Positions 9,384 through 19,347 of a DNA stretch of 64,000 nt are shown here, in pieces; position 1 is the stretch's first letter; every line of letters starts with the position of its first letter. The position numbers and the translations under genes are program-made. Source of the DNA: Cyanobacteriota bacterium (GTDB lineage: Bacteria > Acidobacteriota > Vicinamibacteria > Vicinamibacterales > UBA2999); assembly GCA_019752015.1 (NCBI GenBank), contig JAIEMQ010000006.1:320842-384841 (forward strand). Direction: 5' to 3'. The notes beneath the pieces were generated by a model. It was given only the letters and a program-made list of their open reading frames with translations. It did not search any database and was not told where the DNA came from.

Positions 9384-10024
9384 CGAAGGCGATCGGATTC
9401 GGCGCCGGCGGCCACGCCAAAGTGGTGCTCGAGATCCTGCAGCGGGATCCCCGGCTCGACATCCGCGGATTACTGGCTGCATCCTCGACGGAAACGGGCC
9501 GCGAGGTGTCCGGCGTACGTGTCATCGGCGTCGACTCGCTGCTGCCGGCGCTGATCAGTGAGGGCGTCACTCATGGTTTCATCGGTGTCGGCGGCACGTC
9601 GACGACCGGCCGCCGCCGCGCGTTGTACGAGCGCGCGACCAATGCCGGATTGACAATGCTCGCGGCGGTGCACCCGGCCGCCACCATTTCTCCGACGGCG
9701 ATCGTCGGCGCCGGCGTGACGATCATGGCCGGAGTGATCGTCAACGCCTCGGCTCGCATCTGCGACAACGTCATCCTCAACACCGGCGCGATCATCGAAC
9801 ACGACGTCGTCATCGGCGATCACTGTCACATCGCGCCCGGCGCGAACGTCGGTGGCGGCGTGACGATCGGCGCCGGCGCGCACGTCGGCATGGGCGCCAT
9901 CATTCGCCAGGGACAAAAGATCGGCGCCGGCGCCATTGTCGGCGCCGGCGCGGTCGTTGTCGCTGATGTGGCGGACGGTGAGACCGTTGCCGGATTGCCG
10001 GCGCGCCCGCTCAAGACGCGTTGA
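9380..10024 (+). CDS. NeuD/LegH/PglD-family sugar acetyltransferase (left-handed beta helix)
   Basis: IGFGAGGHAKVVLEIL N-terminal motif and hexapeptide repeats to the C-terminus; GTG start. Confidence 0.85.
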   Translation: MTKAIGFGAGGHAKVVLEILQRDPRLDIRGLLAASSTETGREVSGVRVIGVDSLLPALISEGVTHGFIGVGGTSTTGRRRALYERATNAGLTMLAAVHPAATISPTAIVGAGVTIMAGVIVNASARICDNVILNTGAIIEHDVVIGDHCHIAPGANVGGGVTIGAGAHVGMGAIIRQGQKIGAGAIVGAGAVVVADVADGETVAGLPARPLKTR

Positions 10025-11022
10025 TGGTGAAGGGCCGGATCAAGAGTGCGCTGCAGCCGATTGCGATTGCCGGCGCGCGCGTGCGATCGCGTTTCTCGAG
10101 CGCCGACATCGCCATGTTTCACGAATTCGTACCGCCGCCGTACGGCGGCGGCAACCAGTTCCTTCGCGCGCTGTGGAAGACGCTCGAATCGCGCGGCTGG
10201 CGCCTCGAGAACAACGCCATCTCGCCGGCCACGCGCGCCTGTCTCTACAACTCGTTCAACTTCGACTTCGACCGGCTCCACGCGTTCCGCCGCGCCGGCT
10301 GCCGCATGGTCCATCGCGTGGACGGACCGGTGGCGGTGTATCGCGGCCGCGACGACGGGACCGATCGGAGAATCTGGGAGATTAACGGCCAGCTCGCCGA
10401 CGTCACGGTGTTTCAATCGGAATACAGTCGATCGAAGCACGCCGACATGGGACTGGTGTTCAAGGACGCGAGCGTGATTCATAACGCCGCCGATCCTGAG
10501 ATCTTTCATTCGTCCGGGCGCGCACCGTTCGATCGCAGCCGCAAGATCAAATTGATCGCCACCAGCTGGTCAGACAATGCCAACAAGGGCGCGGATGTTC
10601 TGGCGTGGCTCGAGTCGCGTCTCGATCCAGGGCGCTTCGAGCTGACGTTCGTGGGCCGATCGCCGGTGCCGTTCGCGCGCGCGACAGTACTGCCGCCGCT
10701 CGACTCGCGTGGCGTGGCGGAGCAGTTGCGGGCGCACGACATTTTTTTCACCGCCAGCCTTCATGAATCGTGTTCGAACGCGCTGATCGAGGCGCTCAGC
10801 TGCGGCCTGCCGGCCTTGTTCGTCGACAGCGGCTCGAACGCCGAGCTCGTCAAGGACGGCGGCGTCGCCTTCACGAGCCGCGATCATCTCGAGGCCCGGC
10901 TCGATCAGCTGGTGGCGGAGTACGAGATGCGGCAATCGCGCATCGCCGCGCCGCGGCTGGAGGATGTGGCCGATCGCTATCTTTCGGTGATGGGCCTGCC
11001 ATCACGGCCGCAGGCCGCGTGA
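10021..11022 (+). CDS. GT4-like glycosyltransferase
   Basis: YGGGNQFLRALWKTLESRGW; DIFFTASLHESCSNALIEALSCGLPALFVDSGSNAELV. Confidence 0.75.
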   Translation: MMVKGRIKSALQPIAIAGARVRSRFSSADIAMFHEFVPPPYGGGNQFLRALWKTLESRGWRLENNAISPATRACLYNSFNFDFDRLHAFRRAGCRMVHRVDGPVAVYRGRDDGTDRRIWEINGQLADVTVFQSEYSRSKHADMGLVFKDASVIHNAADPEIFHSSGRAPFDRSRKIKLIATSWSDNANKGADVLAWLESRLDPGRFELTFVGRSPVPFARATVLPPLDSRGVAEQLRAHDIFFTASLHESCSNALIEALSCGLPALFVDSGSNAELVKDGGVAFTSRDHLEARLDQLVAEYEMRQSRIAAPRLEDVADRYLSVMGLPSRPQAA

Positions 11023-12131
11023 GCACGTTGCGGTCGTCGTTGTCGCGCGCGGTGCGCGGCGCGCGCCGGCTGGTCGGCCATCCTGATGTTCGCGGCTGGC
11101 CGCCGTACTCGCGGCTGATCCTCATGAGCGACGCGCCGTCATGGGTGCTTGCGTACGAGATGCAGGAGATCGGCGCCCTTGCGAACAGGCTGAGTATTAC
11201 TACAGCCGATCAGCAGCTGTGGCCGTTCGTGAAGCACCAGTCGGTGTTCTACGCGAGTCACCTGAGCCTGCTCGTCGGGGATCAATGGCAGCAGCCCAAT
11301 CGCATCGGGATGGCGTACATGCACGGCAAGCCGGGCACCGGCTATGAAGAATTCGATCGCACCTTCGACGTGCTGCGGCGGCATCACGATCGTTTCGATC
11401 GCGTCCAGGCCACGCATTCGGAGATGCATCGCATTATTCTCGAGTCCGGCATCGCGCCCGGGAAGGTCCACTTGATTCCGCTCGGCATCGACCTCGCCAT
11501 CTTTCCGCGCGTAACACCGGCGGCACGGGCCGCCGCGCGGGCGCGTTTCCGCATTCCGGCCGAAGCGCGGGTCGTCGGATCGTTTCAGAAGGATGGCGTC
11601 GGCTGGGGCGACGGTCTTGAACCGAAGCGCGTGAAAGGCCCCGATGTGTTCCTCAGCGTCATCGAGCAGCTGCGCGGCGACGTCCCCGGATTGTTCGTAT
11701 TGCTGTCGGGACCGGCACGCGGCTACGTGAAAGCGGGTTTGCAGCGCATGGGCGTGCCGTTCGCGCACGACTACATCGACGATCCTCGCGCGCTCGCGCC
11801 GTTCTATCACGCGATCGATGCGTACGTGGTGGCGTCGCGGCAGGAGGGCGGACCGAAAGCGGCGCTCGAAACGATGTCGTCCGGCATCGCGCTGATCACG
11901 ACGCGGGTCGGGCAGGCGATGGATCTCGTTCGCCAGAGTGAGAACGGCTGGATCGCCGACGTGGAGGATGCCGCGGCGCTCGCGGCTCATGCACGCGCGG
12001 TGTTGATGAATGGCGCACCGCCGGCCGTGCTCGATGCCGCGCGCCGGACTGCCGAAGCCAATACTTACGATGCCCATCTGCCTCTCTGGGATCGCTTCTT
12101 CGACGGATTCGTCGAGCGGCGATCAGCGTGA
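11019..12131 (+). CDS. GT4-like glycosyltransferase
   Basis: GTGA overlap start; IDAYVVASRQEGGPKAALETMSSGIALITTRVGQAMDLV. Confidence 0.75.
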   Translation: MSTLRSSLSRAVRGARRLVGHPDVRGWPPYSRLILMSDAPSWVLAYEMQEIGALANRLSITTADQQLWPFVKHQSVFYASHLSLLVGDQWQQPNRIGMAYMHGKPGTGYEEFDRTFDVLRRHHDRFDRVQATHSEMHRIILESGIAPGKVHLIPLGIDLAIFPRVTPAARAAARARFRIPAEARVVGSFQKDGVGWGDGLEPKRVKGPDVFLSVIEQLRGDVPGLFVLLSGPARGYVKAGLQRMGVPFAHDYIDDPRALAPFYHAIDAYVVASRQEGGPKAALETMSSGIALITTRVGQAMDLVRQSENGWIADVEDAAALAAHARAVLMNGAPPAVLDAARRTAEANTYDAHLPLWDRFFDGFVERRSA

Positions 12132-13312
12132 CAACGAGGCCGCGCGTGATGATGGTGACCGGCGCCTATGCGCCGGAGAAGAGTGGCGCCAGCCTGCAGT
12201 GCCGCAACCTGATCAAGGCGCTGCGCGATCGCGCTGATTTCTCGGTGCTGACCACGTCCACGGATCCGTCGCTGCCGTGGAATTCGGTCGTCGACGGCAT
12301 CAAGGTTCGCCGCGTTGCGGTCGATCCCGGGAGCCGGATGTCGAAACTCGTCGCCATCGAGCGAATGGCGTCATCGTTCCTCGAGCTGTCCGCGGGCTTC
12401 GACATCGTGCACCTGCACGGCTTCTCGCAGAAAAGCATCCTGCTGGTGGCGCTGGCGAAATTGCTGAACAAGAAGATCGTCATCAAGCTCACGTCCGTTG
12501 GTCACGATGACCCGGCATCGATTCGCGCCAGGGGCGCGGTGATGTGGGCCGCGTATCGACAAGCGGATCGGTTTATCGGAGTGACGCCCCGTTTTGCGGA
12601 CGGCTTCGAGACGACCGGCCTCGATCGTGGCCGCTTCAGGTTCATTCCCAACGGCGTCGATCTCGATCGCTTCAAGCCGGCCTCGGCGGGAACGCGCACC
12701 GAATTCCAGCACCAGTTCCGCATTCCGACCGGCGACCCGGTCGTGCTGTTTGTCGGCTTCTTCTCGCGCGAAAAAAATCCCGATGTGCTGTTCGAAGCGT
12801 GGCTCGCGCTTCACGACCAGGGCGTGCGATCGACGCTGGTGTTGATCGGCGCGACCAGCGGCACCTATTACGAGATCGATTCCGGGCTCGCCGAACGCAT
12901 CAAGGAAAAAGCGGCGCGCCGTGGCGTGGGCGATCGGCTGGTGTTCGTTGAAGCCGAGGAGCACATCGAGCACTACTATCGAGCTGCTGATGTCTTCGCG
13001 CTGCCGACCGCGCGCGAAGGACTGCCGAACGTGTTGCTCGAGGCGATGGCCAGCGGGGTCCCGCCCGTGATCACGCGGCTCGAAGGCGTCACCGACTGGA
13101 TCGTCACTCCGGGCGTGACCGGCGAGCTGGTGCCGTCGGTGGACAGCAAGGCGTTTGCCGACGCGATCGGCTGGTTGTTGTCGTCTCGCGATCGGCGCGA
13201 GGCAATGGGCGCCGCGGCGCGCGCGCATGTCGCCGCCAATTTCAGTCTGGCCGCGACGGCGCAGCAGACATTCGAGGTCTACCAGGAACTCGTGAAGGAA
13301 CATCGTTCGTGA
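12128..13312 (+). CDS. Glycosyltransferase family 4
   Basis: GAYAPEKSGASLQCRNLIKAL; DVFALPTAREGLPNVLLEAMASGVPPVITRLEG. Confidence 0.88.
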   Translation: MTTRPRVMMVTGAYAPEKSGASLQCRNLIKALRDRADFSVLTTSTDPSLPWNSVVDGIKVRRVAVDPGSRMSKLVAIERMASSFLELSAGFDIVHLHGFSQKSILLVALAKLLNKKIVIKLTSVGHDDPASIRARGAVMWAAYRQADRFIGVTPRFADGFETTGLDRGRFRFIPNGVDLDRFKPASAGTRTEFQHQFRIPTGDPVVLFVGFFSREKNPDVLFEAWLALHDQGVRSTLVLIGATSGTYYEIDSGLAERIKEKAARRGVGDRLVFVEAEEHIEHYYRAADVFALPTAREGLPNVLLEAMASGVPPVITRLEGVTDWIVTPGVTGELVPSVDSKAFADAIGWLLSSRDRREAMGAAARAHVAANFSLAATAQQTFEVYQELVKEHRS

Positions 13313-14427
13313 AGGCAATGGTCGTTTTTGGCACCCGGCCCGAAGCCATCAAGCTGGCGCCCGTCATCAATGCGCTCAAGCAGCGGCGGGAAGTGACGCT
13401 GCGCATCGTTTCGACATCGCAGCATCGCGAGTTGCTGCAACAGGCGCTCGAGGTCTTCGCCATTACTCCCGACATCGATCTGTCGGTGATGCGGCCGGGA
13501 CAGACTCTCGAAGAGCTGACCGTGCGCGTGCTGCCGGCAATGCAGAAAACGCTCGCGGCGGAGCAGCCCGACGTGCTGATCGTGCAGGGCGATACCACGA
13601 CGGTGTTCGTGGCAAGCCTGGCGGCGTTCTATCAGCAGATTCCCGTCGCGCACGTCGAAGCGGGACTGCGCAGCCACAACAACTACAACCCGTTTCCCGA
13701 AGAGATCAATCGCCGGTTGACCAGCGCGATCGCCGCGCTGCACTTCGCCCCGACGGAGCTGGCGCGCCAGAACCTTCTCGCCGAAAACGTTCCCGCCTCA
13801 CAGGTGTTCGTGACCGGCAATACCGTGGTCGACGCGCTCCACGCCATCGCGAAGAGCAAGACCTTCGCGAAAACGCCGGTGCCGATCGACATCAAGGGCA
13901 AGCGGCTGTTGCTCGTGACGCTGCACCGCCGTGAGAGTTTTGGCGGCGCGCTCAAGGACATGTGCGGCGCGCTGCGGACCATCACCTCGCGCCATCCGGA
14001 TGTGCACGTGGTGATTCCGGTGCATCGCAATCCCGCGGTCAAGGACACGGTGCTCGACGAGCTGTCGAGCGTCGAACGGGTGTCGCTGCTCGAGCCGCTC
14101 GATTACGTCTCGTTCCTTCGCACCATGGAAGCGAGCACGTTCGTGCTGACCGACTCCGGCGGCGTGCAGGAAGAGGCGCCGGTGTTCGGACGTCCGGTGC
14201 TGGTGCTGCGCGAGACCACCGAGCGCCAGGAGGCCATTGACGCCGGCGTCGCCCGCCTGGTCGGCACCCGCGGCGACGACATTGTCCGCTACGCATCGCG
14301 CCTGCTCGATGATCCATCCGAGTACGCGGCGATGTCGAAAGGCGCGAGCCCGTTCGGCGACGGCCACGCAGCGGAGCGCATCGCGGATCTCCTTGTGAAA
14401 CACATCAACCCGAAACGAGCGTCCTGA
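13309..14427 (+). CDS. wecB: Non-hydrolysing UDP-N-acetylglucosamine 2-epimerase
   Basis: FGTRPEAIKLAPVINALKQR; HVEAGLRSHNNYNPFPEEINRRL; LTDSGGVQEEAPVFGRPVLVLRETTERQEA. Confidence 0.93.
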   Translation: MKAMVVFGTRPEAIKLAPVINALKQRREVTLRIVSTSQHRELLQQALEVFAITPDIDLSVMRPGQTLEELTVRVLPAMQKTLAAEQPDVLIVQGDTTTVFVASLAAFYQQIPVAHVEAGLRSHNNYNPFPEEINRRLTSAIAALHFAPTELARQNLLAENVPASQVFVTGNTVVDALHAIAKSKTFAKTPVPIDIKGKRLLLVTLHRRESFGGALKDMCGALRTITSRHPDVHVVIPVHRNPAVKDTVLDELSSVERVSLLEPLDYVSFLRTMEASTFVLTDSGGVQEEAPVFGRPVLVLRETTERQEAIDAGVARLVGTRGDDIVRYASRLLDDPSEYAAMSKGASPFGDGHAAERIADLLVKHINPKRAS

Positions 14428-16326
14428 ATGTGCGGCATTGCCGGCATCGTCGATTTCGACGGCCGCGACATTCCGAAAGCGCTGGTGCAGTCAATGTGCA
14501 CCGCGATCTGTCATCGCGGCCCGGACGATGAAGGTGTCCTGCAGATACCGGAGTCGCCATCTTCCTCCGAGCCGCGAGCGGTGCTCGGCAACCGCCGCCT
14601 GAGCATCATCGACATCGCCGGCGGCCACCAGCCGCTCAGCAATGAGGACGGCTCGATCTGGACCGTTCAGAACGGCGAGATTTACAACTTCCAGGAGCTG
14701 CGCGCGCGGCTCGAAGCGAAGGGCCACAAGTTCGCGACCAGGAGCGACACCGAGATCATCGTCCACCTCTACGAAGAGATGGGCGAGCAGTTTGCGAGCG
14801 AATTCGACGGCATGTTCGCGATCGCGCTGTGGGACGAGCGCAAGAAGAAGCTGGTGCTGGCGCGCGATCGATTTGGCAAGAAGCCGGTGCTCTATGCCGA
14901 GGCCGGCGGCCGGCTGTGGTTCGGCTCGGAATTCCAGGCGCTGCTCGCCGATCCCGCGATCAAGCGTGAGATCGATTACGAAGCGCTCGACGAGTACATG
15001 TCGTTCATGGCGGTGCCGGCGCCGCTGACGATCTACAAGCAGATCCGGAAGCTGCCACCGGCGCACGTGCTGGTTCGCGACCGGTCGGGCACCCGCATCG
15101 AGCGTTACTGGAAGCTCGAATACACGCCGAAGACTCGCATCAGCGAAGACGAGGCCGCGTCGGAAGTTCGCCGGTTGCTGACCGAAGCGGTGCGGAAGCG
15201 ATTGATCAGCGAAGTGCCGCTCGGCGCGTTCCTCAGCGGCGGTGTGGATTCGAGCGCCGTCGTCGCGATCATGGCTGGTCTGCAGTCATCGCCGGTCAAG
15301 ACCTTTTCAATCGGCTTCGACGATCCGCGCTTCAACGAGCTGGTCTACGCGCGCAAGGTCGCCGAGCGATACGGCTGCGAGCATCACGAATTCGAGGTTC
15401 ATCCGAAGGCGATCGAGATCCTGCCGGCCATGGCAAAGCACTACGGCGAGCCGTACGCGGATTCGTCCGCGATTCCGAGTTTCTATCTCGCCGAGTTGAC
15501 ACGAAAGCACGTCACCGTTGCGCTGAACGGCGACGGCGGCGACGAGTCGTTCGCCGGTTATGGCTGGCACTATGGCGGCCGCCTCGCCGAGCGGTGGCAA
15601 ATGATTCCGTCGCCGCTCCGCGCGCTTGCCGAGAGCGCTGTGACGGCACTGCTCCCGGCCAGCGCCGATCGGCGAGCGACGTTGTCGCGAGCCGCGCGCT
15701 TCATGAAAGGCGCGAGCCGCCCGCGTGCCGATCGTTACCGCGCCTGGCTCTCGGTCTTCACGCCCGAACTGAAGTCGACGCTCTACGCGAATCCGGAGAT
15801 CCGATCGCGGACGGATCGCCTCGCCGAGGCGTTTGCGGGACTGAATCACCTCGACGCCGTCGACGCGATGCTCGCCGGCGACATTGCGTGGTACCTTCCT
15901 ACGGACCTCCTGGTGAAGATGGACATCGCGACGATGGCGCATTCGCTTGAAGCCCGATCGCCGTTCCTCGACTGGCGGCTGACCGAGTTCGTGGCGAAAC
16001 TGCCGAGCGACATGAAGCTGCGCGGCGGCACGTCGAAGTATCTGCTCAAGAAGGCGGTCGCGGATCTCGTGCCGGCCGGCAACATGCATCGCCCGAAGCA
16101 GGGTTTCGCCGTGCCGATCGGCGGCTGGTTCCGCGGCGAGCTGAAGGAGTTCCTGGCCGATCACATCCTGAGCGATCGCTTCAACGCGCGCGGGCTGTTC
16201 AGGCCGGCGGAAGTCCGCAGGATCTTCGACGATCATCAGCGCGAGGCCTTCGATTACGCCCACCACCTCTGGGTCTTGCTGATGCTGGAGCTGTGGTTCC
16301 GCTCCTACATGGACGTGAAGAGCTAA
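14428..16326 (+). CDS. asnB: Asparagine synthase (glutamine-hydrolysing), polysaccharide-associated type
   Basis: MCGIAGIVDF N-terminal Ntn Cys; CHRGPDDEG; FLSGGVDSSAVVAIM. Confidence 0.92.
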   Translation: MCGIAGIVDFDGRDIPKALVQSMCTAICHRGPDDEGVLQIPESPSSSEPRAVLGNRRLSIIDIAGGHQPLSNEDGSIWTVQNGEIYNFQELRARLEAKGHKFATRSDTEIIVHLYEEMGEQFASEFDGMFAIALWDERKKKLVLARDRFGKKPVLYAEAGGRLWFGSEFQALLADPAIKREIDYEALDEYMSFMAVPAPLTIYKQIRKLPPAHVLVRDRSGTRIERYWKLEYTPKTRISEDEAASEVRRLLTEAVRKRLISEVPLGAFLSGGVDSSAVVAIMAGLQSSPVKTFSIGFDDPRFNELVYARKVAERYGCEHHEFEVHPKAIEILPAMAKHYGEPYADSSAIPSFYLAELTRKHVTVALNGDGGDESFAGYGWHYGGRLAERWQMIPSPLRALAESAVTALLPASADRRATLSRAARFMKGASRPRADRYRAWLSVFTPELKSTLYANPEIRSRTDRLAEAFAGLNHLDAVDAMLAGDIAWYLPTDLLVKMDIATMAHSLEARSPFLDWRLTEFVAKLPSDMKLRGGTSKYLLKKAVADLVPAGNMHRPKQGFAVPIGGWFRGELKEFLADHILSDRFNARGLFRPAEVRRIFDDHQREAFDYAHHLWVLLMLELWFRSYMDVKS

Positions 16327-16327
16327 C

Positions 16328-18166
16328 GTGGCGGGGCGCGACGTCATCTGCCTGTCCTCGATCGACTGGGACTTCATCTGGCAGGGCCACCAGGAAATCA
16401 TGTCGCGGCTGGCGGCGAGCGGGCATCGCGTGCTGTTTGTCGAAAACACCGGCGTCAGGCCGCTGCGCTGGTCGGACCTGCCGCGCATCAAACACCGGCT
16501 TCGCAACTGGCGCCGCGGCACCAAGGGCTTCCGCGAAGAGCGGCCGAACCTGTTCGTGCAGTCGCCGCTGGTGCTGCCGTTCCCGTATTTCAATCTCGCC
16601 CGCCGCATCAATCGCTGGATGTTAAAGCGCAGCATCACGCGGTGGATGACGGCGGTCGGCGCGGCGCGGCCGGTGGTGTGGACGTTCCTGCCGACACCGC
16701 TCGCTCGCGATGTGATTGACTCGCTCGATCCGGCGCTGACGATCTACTACTGCATCGACGACCTCGCATCGAGCTCGCCCGAAGCGAAAAAGATCGCGCC
16801 GAGCGAGCAGCAGCTCTTCAAGTCGGCCGATCTCGTGTTCACGACGTCAGAAAAGCTGCGCGCCCGTGCGGCGCAGTTCAGCGATCGCGTCCACCTGTTC
16901 CCCTTCGCCGTCAACATGGGGACGTTCGAGAAGGTGCGGGACGCCTCGGCGCCGCCCCCCGACGACATCGCAACGTTGCCCCGCCCGATCGCGGGCTACG
17001 TCGGCGGCCTGCACCAGTGGGTCGATCAGGAGCTGCTCGCGGCCGTCGCCGAGCGCATGCCGGACGTGACGTTCGCGCTGGTCGGGCCGCCGCAAGTCGA
17101 CGTGTCGCGACTCGAGCGCGTCAAGAACATCCGCCTCTTCGGCCAGCGGCAGCACGGCGAGCTGCCCGGCTACGTGAAGAACTTCGACGTCGGGCTGGTG
17201 CCGTATCGCATCACCGAGTACACCTCCAACGTGTATCCGACCAAGCTCAATGAATACCTGATCATGGGCATCCCCGTGGTCGCGACCGATCTGTTCGAGA
17301 TTCGCCGCTTCAACGGCGAGCATGGCGATCTGATCCGCGTCGCCTCGTCCGTCGACGACTACGTGACGGCGATCCGCGCGTCGATCAGCAAGTCGGCGGC
17401 GCCGGTGGTGGCGCGCCGTATTGAAGTGGCGCAGTCCAACAGCTGGGATCGCCGCCTCGAGGCAATGTCCGCGCTGATCGAGCGCGCCTCGCTCGAGCGC
17501 GCGTCGAGCACCGCCGGTTGGGAAGGTCGCCTGCGCGCGATCTACAACCTGGCGCGGCGGCGGGCGCTGCAGATCGTCGTGCCGATTGCCGTCGCGCTGC
17601 TGCTGATCTTTTACACACCGCTGATGTGGTGGATCGCGGAGCCGCTCCGCTTCTCATCGCCGCCGCACGCTGCCGATGCGATCGTCGTGTTTGCCGGCGG
17701 CGTCGGCGAGTCCGGAACGGCCGGTGTCGGCGTGCCGGAGCGCGTCGGCAAGGCGGTCGAGCTCTATCGCGCCGGCTACGCGTCGACGATCGTGTTTTCA
17801 TCGGGGTACGTGTTCACGCTTCGTGAAGCGGAGAACATGAAGGCGATCGCCGTCGCGAACGGCGTCCCGGCGGATGCGATCATCCTCGAGCAGACCGCCG
17901 CCAACACCTACGAGAACGTCAGGAACACGAACCAGATTGCGCAGGCACGCGGCTGGTCGCGCGTGCTGCTGGTCAGCTCGCCGTATCACATGCTCCGCGC
18001 AACGCGGACCTGGCACAAGGTGGCGCCGGGCATTGCCGTGACGCCGACGCCGCCGGCGCAGAGCGAGTTCTACCTCCATGAGAGCGGCGCCAGCCTCGAT
18101 CAGATTCGCGGCATCGCGCACGAATACGCCGCACTCGTCGTGTACTGGTTGCGTGGATGGGCCTAG
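16328..18166 (+). CDS. Fusion: GT4-type glycosyltransferase plus transmembrane segment plus DUF218 (YdcF/ElyC-like) domain
   Basis: N-terminal GT (GYVGGLHQWVDQELLAAVAERMPDVTFALVGPP), TM segment IVVPIAVALLLIFYTPLMWW, then ADAIVVFAGG...AVELYRAGYASTIVFSSG...EQTAANTYENVRN...VSSPYHMLRA typical of DUF218. Confidence 0.85.
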   Translation: MAGRDVICLSSIDWDFIWQGHQEIMSRLAASGHRVLFVENTGVRPLRWSDLPRIKHRLRNWRRGTKGFREERPNLFVQSPLVLPFPYFNLARRINRWMLKRSITRWMTAVGAARPVVWTFLPTPLARDVIDSLDPALTIYYCIDDLASSSPEAKKIAPSEQQLFKSADLVFTTSEKLRARAAQFSDRVHLFPFAVNMGTFEKVRDASAPPPDDIATLPRPIAGYVGGLHQWVDQELLAAVAERMPDVTFALVGPPQVDVSRLERVKNIRLFGQRQHGELPGYVKNFDVGLVPYRITEYTSNVYPTKLNEYLIMGIPVVATDLFEIRRFNGEHGDLIRVASSVDDYVTAIRASISKSAAPVVARRIEVAQSNSWDRRLEAMSALIERASLERASSTAGWEGRLRAIYNLARRRALQIVVPIAVALLLIFYTPLMWWIAEPLRFSSPPHAADAIVVFAGGVGESGTAGVGVPERVGKAVELYRAGYASTIVFSSGYVFTLREAENMKAIAVANGVPADAIILEQTAANTYENVRNTNQIAQARGWSRVLLVSSPYHMLRATRTWHKVAPGIAVTPTPPAQSEFYLHESGASLDQIRGIAHEYAALVVYWLRGWA

Positions 18167-19347
18167 GCCGGGCGAAAAAACTCTTCATCGCCCTGGCGAT
18201 GACGACCATCGCCGTCGTCATCTGCATGGCCGCGATCGAAGTGTGGGTGCGATGGCGGTGGGACGACACCCAGGGTCAACCGGGTTTCTTCCTGACCGAT
18301 GCCCGTCGCGGCCAGCGCCTGTCGCCGGGTTATCAAGGCTGGTTCGCGGGCGTGCCGGTGCGGATCAACTCGCTGGGATTTCGCGACCGCCAGGAATACT
18401 CGCTCGAGAAACCGAAGAACACCTTTCGCATTCTCGTTCTTGGCGACTCGGTGACGTTCGGCCACGGCACGCTCGACGACACGACCTATCCGTATCTGCT
18501 CGATCAGCAGTTGAAGAAGTGGCGTCCTGACGTGGCCTGGGAAGTCTGGAACCTCGGCGTGCCGGGCTACAACACGGGACAGGAGCTGGCGTATCTCGAG
18601 CAGATCGGCCCGCAGTCGGATCCCGATCTCGTGATCGTCGGGTTCTATCCGAACGACTTCAGCGGCGACAACGCGCCCGCCAGACGCGGGCGATTCGCGC
18701 GAGCCGCTGCGCCGCTGCTGCGGCTGGCACAACGTCATCTGTACTCGTTCGAGTTCTACAAACGCGTGCTCTTGACCGCGCGCTTCAAATTGTTGACGTC
18801 CAAAGAGGATCAGCTGCGGCTTGAACACCTGGCCAGCGAAGAGCAGCTGTTGCAGGCGTCCGGCGGTGAGGGTGAGGCCGTGCAGCGTCTGACGCCGCTC
18901 GACCGCCTCGACGCGCCGGATCTGGAATCGTTCGCCTGCCCGGGCCGCGGCCAGCCCGGCGGGCCGACGTCATCGCTGGCGCAGCAGCTGCGCGCTCGCG
19001 ATCCTGAGTATGGATCGTGGTTCGACGCGGTCGATCGTCTGCAAGCGATGCATCAGCGCGGCGAATACAAGATCGTGTTCTTCATCAACATGGCACCCGA
19101 GGTCTGCGACGTCGCGGATCGCTTCGTCGATGGCGGGCGTCTCGCTGATGATGACGCGCTGCTCGAGGTGCTCGGCCGCGGCACTCCGGCGGTCAGCAGC
19201 ACGCGCGCCTTCTTTCACTACCGCCCCTCGCAGATGCCCGCCGCCGGCGGCCATGCGATCGGCAACTCGAACCTCGTGAAGGCTGAGACGCTTGCCGCGT
19301 TCCTCGAGGAAAAGATCCTGCCGCCGCTCCTGCCTCCCAAGTCATGA
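18157..19347 (+). CDS. SGNH/GDSL hydrolase-type membrane-anchored protein
   Basis: N-terminal TM; RILVLGDSVTFGHGTLDDTTYP; VWNLGVPGYNTGQELAYLE. Confidence 0.82.
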   Translation: MGLGRAKKLFIALAMTTIAVVICMAAIEVWVRWRWDDTQGQPGFFLTDARRGQRLSPGYQGWFAGVPVRINSLGFRDRQEYSLEKPKNTFRILVLGDSVTFGHGTLDDTTYPYLLDQQLKKWRPDVAWEVWNLGVPGYNTGQELAYLEQIGPQSDPDLVIVGFYPNDFSGDNAPARRGRFARAAAPLLRLAQRHLYSFEFYKRVLLTARFKLLTSKEDQLRLEHLASEEQLLQASGGEGEAVQRLTPLDRLDAPDLESFACPGRGQPGGPTSSLAQQLRARDPEYGSWFDAVDRLQAMHQRGEYKIVFFINMAPEVCDVADRFVDGGRLADDDALLEVLGRGTPAVSSTRAFFHYRPSQMPAAGGHAIGNSNLVKAETLAAFLEEKILPPLLPPKS

